From the NCBI GenBank assembly GCA_910579395.1, contig CAJTUC010000062.1, forward strand, positions 1 through 10,619: DNA of 10,619 nt. The letters run 5' to 3'. The DNA comes from an uncultured Lachnospiraceae bacterium (GTDB lineage Bacteria; Bacillota; Clostridia; Lachnospirales; Lachnospiraceae). Numbering within the stretch: the first letter of the stretch is position 1; each line of letters opens with the position of its first letter. The notes beneath the pieces were generated by a model. That model saw only the letters and a list, made by a program, of their open reading frames with translations. It had not been told where the DNA came from and made no database searches. The position numbers and the translations under genes were made by a program. Positions 1 to 6,598 of this stretch are shown piece by piece.

Positions 1-30
1 CTCTGCACTTAACGCTGTATTGTTCTTCAT
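1..30 (-). CDS. 5' end of an unidentified gene, cut by the window edge
   Basis: Only the first ten codons are visible, reading MKNNTALSAE, so no family can be named. The start is supported by a GGAGG ribosome-binding site at 44-40, nine bases before the ATG at 30-28. A closer ATG at 38-36 runs into a stop after two codons and is not used. What makes this start notable is its leader: an intrinsic terminator ends at about 62, leaving no room for a promoter between the terminator and the ribosome-binding site. Expression therefore has to come from readthrough or antitermination of a transcript that starts further upstream. Confidence is good that a gene starts here; its nature is unknown. Confidence 0.6.
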   Translation of the reverse strand, partial: MKNNTALSAE

Positions 31-61
31 AAATTCATTCCTCCTATTATTTTGAATTTGT

Positions 62-123
62 AAAAAGAAATAGGACTAAGCTAGTTTTAACAGCATTTCT
101 GCCATTCACTAATTTAGTCCTAT
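62..123 (-). terminator. Intrinsic terminator, probably an attenuator, before the left-edge gene
   Basis: On the minus strand ATAGGACTAA (123-114) pairs perfectly with TTAGTCCTAT (79-70). A further four-pair stem lies inside across a two-by-two internal loop (111-108 with 85-82). The stem is followed at once by the T-rich run TTCTTTTT (69-62). It could simply end the hisS-aspS transcript. But the next ribosome-binding site begins only 18 bases later, so it also controls entry into the gene at 30. A third copy of the stem sequence upstream (315-304) could compete for the left arm. Confidence 0.7.
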
Positions 124-315
124 CTAAATCATCAATATGAAATTGTTTACCTTCTACCCTCCTTATGCTATACTAAAACCAGTAACTCATTGCTTTCAGG
201 CACTTTGAGTTACATTACTGACATTTCTTCCTATTTTCTTTTGAATCGGCGCCGTCCAAATGAAAAATCAGAAATGCTTTGATGCAAAACTACATTTTTT
301 CATTAGGACTAAATT
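111..315 (-). promoter_or_regulatory. Candidate antiterminator pairing competing with the 62-123 terminator
   Basis: On the plus strand TAGGACTAAATT at 304-315 is the exact 12-base reverse complement of AATTTAGTCCTA at 111-122, and the latter holds most of the left arm of the terminator. A minus-strand transcript could thus fold either as 315-304 with 122-111 (antitermination, 12 pairs) or as 123-114 with 79-70 (termination, 10 pairs plus a short inner stem). This is the layout of an attenuator. The stretch between the arms has no gene. It contains an eight-pair hairpin (182-189 with 206-213) and AAGGAGG on the minus strand (about 164-158), which is not followed by a usable start. That the switch works is inference; the complementarity is directly visible. 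A plain repeat remnant is the alternative. Confidence 0.4.
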
Positions 316-375
316 CGGCGGAAACCCTTGATTTCTCAATGGATTTTTCAACCTGTCATTATAATAACTCAAAGT
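202..375. repeat. Imperfect inverted-repeat pair bounding about 174 bp; possible small insertion remnant
   Basis: ACTTTGAGTTA reads inward from 202 on the plus strand and from 375 on the minus strand. The similarity continues inward to about 22 bases on each side, both arms ending in TGACA, with five mismatches. The right end falls exactly where the recognisable AspRS protein sequence stops, after Gly-Gly-Gly-Ser-Val-Arg. The segment has no transposase and no clear target-site duplication. The similarity also runs a few bases outward (TCAGG), which fits an inverted duplication as well as a miniature transposable element. Confidence 0.3.
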
Positions 376-784
376 CCTGACAGAGCCGCCGCCCAATTCA
401 ACGCCGTTCAGCACGATATCATATGCCTTGGTACGAACCCGCCCCGGATTGGAATCAATAAACTGCCAATCCTCTTCCATCGGCATTGTAAAAGGATGGT
501 GCATCGCCATAAAGCGGTTTTCTTCCTCGCTCCGCTCCAGAAGGGGAAACTCCGTTACCCACAGGAAATGAAACTTTGACTCATCAATCAGGCCAAGCTG
601 TTTTCCGAGTTCCACATCCACATTCTTTTACAGTTTCCGACACATCCGTCAGTTCCATTGCAAAACGAGTATCCGTTTTGTCGGAACCGTACCGCTCCAT
701 CGCTTCTTTACAGGTCATTCTCGGACGCGGAAGTTCTATCTCCAGGCAGATTGCTTCTTTACAGGCTTCCACCCCTTCATTGAT
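268..784 (-). pseudogene. aspS: aspS remnant (aspartyl-tRNA synthetase), internally deleted and frameshifted
   Basis: Two pieces of a class II aspartyl-tRNA synthetase are visible. The first, about 784-630, carries the segment ending in RMTCKEAMERYGSDK and TRFAMELTDVSETVK. The second, about 624-376, carries VELGKQLGLIDE, AMHHPFTMP and LNGVELGGGSVR. They lie in different frames: the second frame has a stop at 630-628, just before its homology begins. Roughly a hundred or more residues that separate these blocks in intact AspRS are missing. The N-terminal anticodon-binding part (about the first 250 residues) is absent upstream, and the normal sequence after GGGSVR is replaced by an unrelated tail that stops at 268. 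AspRS is essential, so a working copy must exist elsewhere. The hisS-aspS order is common in Firmicutes, which suggests the remnant sits at the ancestral locus. Confidence 0.85.
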
Positions 785-823
785 TCAGCCACTTAATAAC
801 CATGCCCCCTTCATGAAAAAGCA

Positions 824-2098
824 CTAATTTTTCAATCCTTCTCTATAAAATTCCCGGAATTCCTCATACCCCTGCGCAGTCAGTTGTTCTTTCTGGAATT
901 TTTTGTTCTTGTTCATCCGAACGACCAGCACCTGATTGCCGTCCGTCCTCTCTTTCTGTGCCTGTGCGATGACCTGACATAATCTGTCGGCCGGAAGACC
1001 TTTTTCCATCAGATAAGCAACTTTCTTTCCTTTGCCCGGAATCTGAAAACCGCTTTCCAGAAGCAGCAGAATGATCCGTTCAAAACCAATCGAAAAGCCG
1101 CATGCCGGCACATCATTTCCGGTAAACCTGCCGACCATCTTATCGTATCGTCCACCGCCGCCGCAGCTTCCGCCAAATTCCGGCATGGCAACCTCAAAAA
1201 TCGTGCCGGTATAATAGGACATCCCCCGGACTAATGTCGGGTCGAATTTCAGTTCAAAGAAATCACCCTTCGTCGCCTCCACGCTGTCGATGATCTCCTG
1301 AAAACTCTCTTTAAGCCCTTCCGACAGAAAATCCGCCAGAGTCTCTGTGATATAAACGATTGGTTCCTCCGCTTTTTCCATACCTTGAAAGAGACCGAGA
1401 TATTTGTCCGTCTGCGCTTCCGTATAACCCGCTTCCAGCAGTTCCTCCTTTACGCCGTCTATGCCGATTTTGTCCATCTTATCCAGAATGATGAACACCT
1501 GGTCATAATCTTTCTCGGCGAAACCGCTGTATGCCGCCATCGCTTTCAGAATCTGTCTGTCATTAATGCGAATCTGGAAATTACGGAATCCCAATTTTCC
1601 AAGTGTCGTCGTCGTCGCGAGTATCAGCTCTATTTCCGCCAGATTAGACGGTTCTCCCAAAATATCGATATCGCACTGCATGAACTGGCGATAACGCCCC
1701 CGCTGGGGCTTGTCCGCCCGCCATACATTGCCCATCTGCAGCGCTTTAAAAGGAGAAGGCAGTTCGTTCGCGTGATTGGAATAATAGCGCACGAGCGGCA
1801 CCGTCAGATCATAGCGCAGCCCGCCATCCACCAGTTCATCCGCGTTCTTTGCATCTTCCAGCCGCAGTTTTTCTCCTCTTTTTAAAATCTTAAAAATCAG
1901 CTTCTCATTCTCACCGCCGGCCTTGCAGTTCAGATTTGCGATAGCTTCCACGCAGGGCGTCTCTATTGAAGTGAATCCGAATTTGCCATAAGTTTCTTTG
2001 ATAACGCTTATAACATAATCGCGGATTTCCATTTCCTCCGGTAAAATGTCCTTCATACCCGTGACCGGTTTTTTACTTAATGCCATTTTTATTACCAT
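824..2098 (-). CDS. hisS: Histidyl-tRNA synthetase (HisRS)
   Basis: This cytoplasmic enzyme charges tRNA-His with histidine using ATP. The 424-residue class II protein shows the motif 2 region (GNVWRADKPQRGRYRQF, 123-139, then QCDIDILG), the histidine A motif as LVRGMSYYTG (289-298), the GGGGRYDKMVG block (313-323) and motif 3 CGFSIGFER (333-341). The usual A motif is LVRGLDYY, so Met-Ser replaces Leu-Asp. The C-terminal domain after about 357 is short (67 residues) and ends in KNKKFQKEQL and GYEEFREFY, without the usual closing strand and vKdl segment. The start is uncertain. The ATG at 2098 has GAGG seven bases upstream; the one at 2086 gives MALSKKPVTGMKDILP, the form I would expect from relatives. 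An aspS remnant follows. Confidence 0.93.
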   Translation of the reverse strand: MVIKMALSKKPVTGMKDILPEEMEIRDYVISVIKETYGKFGFTSIETPCVEAIANLNCKAGGENEKLIFKILKRGEKLRLEDAKNADELVDGGLRYDLTVPLVRYYSNHANELPSPFKALQMGNVWRADKPQRGRYRQFMQCDIDILGEPSNLAEIELILATTTTLGKLGFRNFQIRINDRQILKAMAAYSGFAEKDYDQVFIILDKMDKIGIDGVKEELLEAGYTEAQTDKYLGLFQGMEKAEEPIVYITETLADFLSEGLKESFQEIIDSVEATKGDFFELKFDPTLVRGMSYYTGTIFEVAMPEFGGSCGGGGRYDKMVGRFTGNDVPACGFSIGFERIILLLLESGFQIPGKGKKVAYLMEKGLPADRLCQVIAQAQKERTDGNQVLVVRMNKNKKFQKEQLTAQGYEEFREFYREGLKN

Positions 2099-2170
2099 GC
2101 TCCTTCCTCAGTCTGCCAGTTTTATCTCTTTTCAAAAAGATTTTTCAATCCCGTGTTTTGTTTTCACCCT

Positions 2171-2199
2171 ATTTTACATACTTTTCCACTGTTTTTCAA
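2171..2199 (-). promoter_or_regulatory. hisS promoter
   Basis: On the minus strand TTGAAA (2199-2194) and TAAAAT (2176-2171) are separated by exactly 17 bases, a good sigma-A type promoter in the gap after the hydrolase gene. Transcription would begin near 2164, giving a leader of about 65 bases. That is too short for a T-box, so hisS does not appear to be T-box controlled here. Confidence 0.6.
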
Positions 2200-2239
2200 G
2201 TTTTTGTTGAGAATACAAAACTGCTCCATCACAAGACTG

Positions 2240-4762
2240 CTATCTTTCATCCAGATTGATTGGATGGAAAAATGTCCCAAACTCTACGGCCTCCGCCACA
2301 AATTCCACTTCCCACACCTTCTCCCGAAGTTCAACTGTCCGCACTGCATCCGTCTGTTTCCATATTATACGTTCCACAAAATCAGGCAGCACGATCTGTA
2401 CTTTATGGGGCCGCAGCGGCGTGATACGACATTCAAAAGAATGCTCCCACCGGTTCCACTTCATATCCACAAGCCCATCGCTGTACCGGAAATTCCTGAT
2501 TTCCCCAATGAACAGCCGTTCTTCCAACGCCGGAAGCAATGCGATATATCCCGGCGACGCATACAGAAGCATCTCCTGTACCGCATTCACATATCCCATG
2601 ACAGCATCCAGCTGTACGGGCGCCGGGTCCATATTCAGGGAAATATTCATCCCCCGCCAATCGTTATGCAGTGTAAAGAAATTGTTCAGCAAAGAACTCC
2701 TCGCCATATTATCAAGACACTCCATCGCCGCATCTCCGTTGCGGAACCGGGCATAGACTGCCGCCATATGCGTCAGCGACCAGCCGGTCTGGGCATCGAT
2801 CTTACGCAGGCTGACAGCCTTTTCATAAGCCCTGACCGATTCCGCATTCTTTTCCGGATACAGTTCATATCCCGGAAACACCGGATATATATGCGACAAA
2901 TGCCTGTGCTCGTATCTGTCCTCAAAAATATCTTCCTGCCATTCCCTGACAGCGCCTTCTTCGTTGCACTTGAACTCCGGTATCGATTTCAAAATCCGCT
3001 TCCATTTCTCCATGCGCTCCTGTTCGAAAGGGACTTCCTCCCATAACTCGCTGACTGCGAGCATATTCGTAAAAAATTCCTTCAAAATGGATAAGTCCAT
3101 GGTGGAATTGATCGTCGTAGGCATGGGATGCGCCATCTGCTTTCCTTCCGGCGGCATGAAATTCCCAGGTGTATTTTCCGGTGAAACGCTAGGGTAAAAC
3201 TTTATTCGCTCATTACCGTTCCCATCCAATGAAAACTGCACAAATTTTTCATAAAAAGAAGCCACCGCGTTCATATAAGGAAGCATAATCTCCTTCGCAT
3301 ATTTCATATCTCTTGTATATAGAAAATACTGATAATAATGCTGTGCAAGCCATCCCGCTGCCCCGACCCAGTTGATGATCACGGGCACAACCTGCGTAGG
3401 GGCGGACACACCGGGCGTCGTTCCCGCCGTCATATAAATGCCGTCAATTCCGAACAGTTTCCCTGCATTTTCCCGAAAGGCCGGAATCCGCTCGTTCATA
3501 TATTGAAAGACTGCCCTGTTATATGACAATAAATTTCCAGTCAGGCTGTGCCAGTAAACCATCTGAATATTTTCATTTGCCATATTGTGACACCACAAAA
3601 GCTGATAGCCGCCTCCCCACAGGCCGTATAGTGGAAAAGGATTCGAGTCCGGGCTGCTGCCGCAGATAAACAGATACCTCCCGTAGTGCCATAGCTTCTC
3701 AATCAGCTCCGCGGACTGTCTGTCGGAAAAAGCCTCCATGACCAGTTCTTCATTGCTCCTGCTCCAGCCGCCTGTCTGATCGTCGTCCCGTTCTTCACTG
3801 TCCTTTTTCCCGCAATCCGCCTTTCCGAGTTCTCCCAAATGCAGTTCTGCACTATGGTACAGCTTTTTATGTAATGCGGCGCTTTCCGCAAGCAGTTCAT
3901 CAAACTTTTTATGCCCGGCTTCCAGTTCCAGTCTGTCATGCTGTCTCTTCCATGCCGCTTCTTTTTCCTCATCCACATACAGACCTATGGTAACTAAAAT
4001 CTGACCGGCGGCTCTTATCTTTATTTTGTTTTCAAACAGCTCCAGCCTGCCCTCTATGATTGCGATTCGCGCCACCGCACCAAAGTCTGTAATGCTTCCA
4101 TTGCTCTTTTCCCTCTTTGCATTAAAATACAAATATGCCTTCTGCCCACTCTCACAAACGGCCTCCGTCCGCGCAGTCTCCCACACGGCCTGTATTGCGG
4201 CACTTGGTTCTTCGCCTTCATTGCAATAGGCATCCAATGCTACCTGATATTGCAGCGCATCTGCCGATGTCCCGATGTTTTCCGCACTTATCCGATAAAC
4301 TGCCATATCAGCCGCTCTGGATACGAACACTTCCCGGCGCATCTCGATGCCGCCATCCACCCATTGCTGGCTCGCAAGAGCCTGCTCCAAATCCAGCTGC
4401 CGTTTAAAGGCACGAAATCCCCTGACAGGAGTCTGTTCAACCGTCAGGCAGGCCGCCGGAAACTGCGATTCCAGTCGGGAATCGTATCCTTTCTCCTTCA
4501 GTGCGTTTACAATTTCCCAACTGGCCTCACGGAAATTGCCTTCATCCATCATTTTGCGCTGCTTCCGGAAAGCCTCGTGTACGTCCGGTACCTCGCTTTC
4601 CAGACCGTCATACCACAAGTCATGGCGCACAAGCTGCAAAATTTCCTTTTTGGCGCCGCCATACAGATTTGCTCCGATGATACCGTTGCCCGTTGCCAGC
4701 CCTTCCCGCCACAGATCATGCCACCAGGAAGCAGGGTATTTCATTTCTAAAACATGCTTCAT
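2240..4762 (-). CDS. GH95-like glycoside hydrolase (alpha-L-fucosidase or alpha-L-galactosidase type)
   Basis: A large hydrolase (about 840 residues) expected to remove terminal L-fucose or L-galactose from oligosaccharides. Residues are numbered from the ATG at 4798. The N-terminal domain carries LATGNGIIGANLYGG (34-48) and the RQLDLEQAL and RREVFVS blocks. The (alpha/alpha)6 domain has ANENIQMVYW (407-416), PSVSPEN (536-542), REWQED (618-623) with HRHLSHIYPVFPG (631-643), and EMLL plus LLPAL near 742-757. The residues implicated in Bifidobacterium AfcA catalysis (two Asn, Glu, Asp) appear to correspond to N408/N410, E541 and D731; spacing fits, but this is by eye. The normally conserved FQIDGNFG stretch reads VQLDAVMG, so the protein is divergent and its substrate is open. 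There is no signal peptide, which implies intracellular action on imported sugars. The ATG at 4762 (MKHVLEM) is preferred; one at 4798 is also possible. Confidence 0.75.
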   Translation of the reverse strand: MKHVLEMKYPASWWHDLWREGLATGNGIIGANLYGGAKKEILQLVRHDLWYDGLESEVPDVHEAFRKQRKMMDEGNFREASWEIVNALKEKGYDSRLESQFPAACLTVEQTPVRGFRAFKRQLDLEQALASQQWVDGGIEMRREVFVSRAADMAVYRISAENIGTSADALQYQVALDAYCNEGEEPSAAIQAVWETARTEAVCESGQKAYLYFNAKREKSNGSITDFGAVARIAIIEGRLELFENKIKIRAAGQILVTIGLYVDEEKEAAWKRQHDRLELEAGHKKFDELLAESAALHKKLYHSAELHLGELGKADCGKKDSEERDDDQTGGWSRSNEELVMEAFSDRQSAELIEKLWHYGRYLFICGSSPDSNPFPLYGLWGGGYQLLWCHNMANENIQMVYWHSLTGNLLSYNRAVFQYMNERIPAFRENAGKLFGIDGIYMTAGTTPGVSAPTQVVPVIINWVGAAGWLAQHYYQYFLYTRDMKYAKEIMLPYMNAVASFYEKFVQFSLDGNGNERIKFYPSVSPENTPGNFMPPEGKQMAHPMPTTINSTMDLSILKEFFTNMLAVSELWEEVPFEQERMEKWKRILKSIPEFKCNEEGAVREWQEDIFEDRYEHRHLSHIYPVFPGYELYPEKNAESVRAYEKAVSLRKIDAQTGWSLTHMAAVYARFRNGDAAMECLDNMARSSLLNNFFTLHNDWRGMNISLNMDPAPVQLDAVMGYVNAVQEMLLYASPGYIALLPALEERLFIGEIRNFRYSDGLVDMKWNRWEHSFECRITPLRPHKVQIVLPDFVERIIWKQTDAVRTVELREKVWEVEFVAEAVEFGTFFHPINLDER

Positions 4763-4824
4763 ATCCTCATCTTCTCTCTTTCCACCAGATATTCCCATAC
4801 CTCATCTTCATTTCCACATATATT

Positions 4825-4853
4825 ATATTAATACACTCCTATGTAAACTACAA
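4825..4853 (-). promoter_or_regulatory. Candidate promoter of the glycoside hydrolase gene
   Basis: In the 61-base gap after thiE, the minus strand has TTGTAG (4853-4848), a 17-base spacer and TAATAT (4830-4825), overlapping an equally plausible TATAAT two bases further on. No terminator is visible after thiE, so readthrough from the thiamine operon is possible too. Confidence 0.4.
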
Positions 4854-4859
4854 CCACTT

Positions 4860-5495
4860 TCAAATCAGGACATCCTTTCCCAAAAACAGTGACCTTAATG
4901 TGGATGCTGACTTTTTTATATCCGATTCGGCAATCACAGCGGAAACAACAGCCAGCCCGTCAATCCCCATAGGTTTAAAAAGCTTTGCATTTTCCCTGCC
5001 GATACCCCCAATCACGACAATCGGTATATCAACTTCCCTGCGGATTCTTCCAAGTTCCTCCATAGACACAAATCCGGCATCCGGCTTTGTCTCCGTTGGA
5101 AACATGGCGCCTACGCCTAGGTAATCAGCTCCGGCTTTCACCGCATTTACAGCTTCCTCTGCGGAACCGGCAGAAACACCAAGCAGCATCTCTTTACCAA
5201 TAACCTTCCGTGCAATATCTGCAGGAATATCTTTCTGCCCGATATGTACCCCGGCTGCCCCCACTGCCATAGCAATGTCGATACGGTCATTTATGATCAG
5301 CGGTATACCATAACTGTCAGTGATCTTTTTCATTTCCGATGCCAGTACATAAAAATCTAATGACGGAATCTCTTTTTCCCGAAGTTGTACCACCGTACAC
5401 CCGCCGGCAGCTGCCTGCTCCACTGCTTCACCCAAAGTCCGGGTACTCATGCGCATACGATCTGTTACAAGGTATAAAGAATAATCAGGTTTCAT
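4860..5495 (-). CDS. thiE: Thiamine-phosphate synthase ThiE
   Basis: ThiE joins HMP pyrophosphate to the thiazole phosphate to form thiamine monophosphate in the cytoplasm. The 211-residue TIM-barrel protein has the family motifs in order: YLVTDR (8-13), VVQLREK (35-41), NDR (69-71), GVHIGQKD (82-89), LGVSAGS (105-111), GVGAMFPTETK (127-137) and VIGGI (161-165). The ATG at 5495 overlaps the thiD stop as ATGA, a sign of translational coupling. An in-frame extension to 5582 adds 29 residues without homology and is not used. The length is normal for the family. Confidence 0.95.
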   Translation of the reverse strand: MKPDYSLYLVTDRMRMSTRTLGEAVEQAAAGGCTVVQLREKEIPSLDFYVLASEMKKITDSYGIPLIINDRIDIAMAVGAAGVHIGQKDIPADIARKVIGKEMLLGVSAGSAEEAVNAVKAGADYLGVGAMFPTETKPDAGFVSMEELGRIRREVDIPIVVIGGIGRENAKLFKPMGIDGLAVVSAVIAESDIKKSASTLRSLFLGKDVLI

Positions 5496-6328
5496 TTTCC
5501 GCCATCCCTTTCTTCCCTGAAATGCGGCTCTTCCATCAGTCCATATTGATAGAGGTGCCAGAAGTGATGCGTCGGACCGCATCCTTTCCCGATGTCAAGG
5601 GAATGACTGATTGCCATCGTCACATAATCCTTTGCATTTTGGACTGCCTCCCGTAAGTTCATGCCCTTTGCAAGCTGTGAAGCAACAGCAGAGGAAAATG
5701 TGCAGCCTGTCCCATGCGTATTTTTCGTATCAATCCGGGCTGCTTTAAAATGACAGACCTCTTTCCCATCAAACAGGACGTCCACCGCATTCCCTGCCGC
5801 ATGACCGCCTTTGACAATGACCGCTCTACACCCCATTGTATGGATTTCTCTTGCAGCTTCTTCCATATCAGCAACCGTGTTGATTCTGCCTCCCGTTATT
5901 TTTTCCGCTTCCGGAATATTCGGTGTCAATACGTCAGCAAGTGGAATGACCGTTCCGATCAGCGTTTTGACTGCCGCAGGTTCCATGAGCGGACAGCCAT
6001 TCTTTGCATACATCACAGGGTCGATCACAATATTGGCCGGATGGTAATATTTCAGTTTTGCGGCAACTTCATTCATACAGTCCGGTGTCGAAAGCATACC
6101 GACTTTTACTGCATCAACCTCTATATCCTCGAAGACGGCATCCATCTGCCTGCCGATCATATCCGGGCTGACATCCTGAATGTCAATCACCCTTCCTGTG
6201 TTTTCTGCCACAACTGACACGATGACGCTCATGCCATATACACCATGTGCGGAAAATGTCTTTAAATCTGCCTGTATGCCCGCACCGCCGCTGCAATCAG
6301 AACCTGCAATACTCAATACTTTTTTCAT
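5492..6328 (-). CDS. thiD: Hydroxymethylpyrimidine/phosphomethylpyrimidine kinase ThiD
   Basis: ThiD phosphorylates 4-amino-5-hydroxymethyl-2-methylpyrimidine (HMP) twice to HMP-PP, the pyrimidine donor for ThiE. This ribokinase-fold protein of 278 residues shows the N-terminal LSIAGSDCSGGAGIQADLKT, then KVGML, VIDPVMYAKNG, LTPNIPEAE, VKGGH and the anion-hole/catalytic THGTGCTFSSA. The family start MKKVLSIAGSD corresponds to the ATG at 6328. An ATG twelve bases earlier (6340) is preceded by AAAGG only one base away, and its sequence seems to belong to the upstream repeat, so I do not use it. The gene ends in a four-base overlap with thiE. Since no thiM is visible, the locus covers pyrimidine activation and coupling but not thiazole salvage. 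Confidence 0.95.
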   Translation of the reverse strand: MKKVLSIAGSDCSGGAGIQADLKTFSAHGVYGMSVIVSVVAENTGRVIDIQDVSPDMIGRQMDAVFEDIEVDAVKVGMLSTPDCMNEVAAKLKYYHPANIVIDPVMYAKNGCPLMEPAAVKTLIGTVIPLADVLTPNIPEAEKITGGRINTVADMEEAAREIHTMGCRAVIVKGGHAAGNAVDVLFDGKEVCHFKAARIDTKNTHGTGCTFSSAVASQLAKGMNLREAVQNAKDYVTMAISHSLDIGKGCGPTHHFWHLYQYGLMEEPHFREERDGGK

Positions 6329-6344
6329 GATAATAACCATGCCT

Positions 6345-6598
6345 TTCTCTCATCCTGCGAACTTTGGGCCGACGCTGAAAGCGTCTTGGCACCAATATTC
6401 GCAAGACGAATAAATTCGTTTGTGAAAAATCTCTGATTTTCAACCTAACCTCCATGCCACCTCTTGGCGGCACAAACCATCAATGAGAAGAATGCCCGTT
6501 TTTTGGCATTCTTCGGTGTGAGAAAGACTTGCTGCGCAAGTCGTAGTACTTCTTAGCGAAATGCCCTCTGGCATGAGCTTTAGAAGTACTTCTCACAC
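6345..6598. repeat. Palindrome-dense spacer between thiN and thiD, probably a dispersed repeat
   Basis: The 250-base gap between thiN and thiD is a chain of hairpins. In plus-strand order: GACGCT/AGCGTC (6371-6385); TATTCG/CGAATA (6396-6412), which overlaps an alternative ACGAA/TTCGT; AAAATC/GATTTT (6426-6440); a perfect ten-pair stem GAAGAATGCC/GGCATTCTTC with an eight-base loop (6487-6514); and the three-way junction 6516-6598. No stem is followed by a T-run on either strand, so none is an intrinsic terminator. The minus strand also holds an arginine-rich 52-codon frame (6455-6297) that I believe recurs as a spurious small protein in Lachnospiraceae genomes (memory only). A mobile or spreading intergenic repeat is the best reading; an operon-internal mRNA-stabilising structure is the alternative. 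Confidence 0.6.
6516..6598 (-). other. Three-way-junction structure at the thiN 3' end
   Basis: An outer stem TGTGAGAA/TTCTCACA plus one more pair (6516-6523 with 6591-6598) encloses two hairpins. One is GACTTGC/GCAAGTC with a three-base loop (6526-6542). The other has AGTACTTCT/AGAAGTACT (6545-6553 with 6582-6590), AGC/GCT and ATGCC/GGCAT around a CTCT loop. Only two bases are unpaired between neighbouring helices. The thiN stop codon (6595-6593) lies within the outer stem. The pairing is exact and works for RNA of either strand or extruded DNA. Its function is unknown. Confidence 0.6.

Noticed and set aside
328..579. Plus-strand open frame opposite the aspS remnant
   Set aside because: It has no recognisable protein features or ribosome-binding site, and the opposite strand carries clear AspRS homology.
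2099..2239. T-box leader considered before hisS
   Set aside because: The promoter leaves a leader of only about 65 bases, with no T-box core sequence or terminator visible.
2153..3046. 297-codon plus-strand open frame opposite the end of the glycoside hydrolase
   Set aside because: It is rich in His, Arg, Phe and Ile in the pattern of an antisense shadow, and the minus strand holds conserved GH95 motifs across the same bases.
5496..5582. N-terminal extension of ThiE by 29 residues
   Set aside because: It lies entirely inside thiD, has no ThiE homology, and the ATGA-coupled start at 5495 fits the family.
6487..6514. Ten-pair hairpin considered as an intrinsic terminator between thiN and thiD
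   Set aside because: Neither strand has a T-run after the stem; the only T-run is in the loop.
6345..6598. CRISPR-like array considered for the palindromic cluster
   Set aside because: The palindromes differ from one another and there is no regular repeat-spacer unit.
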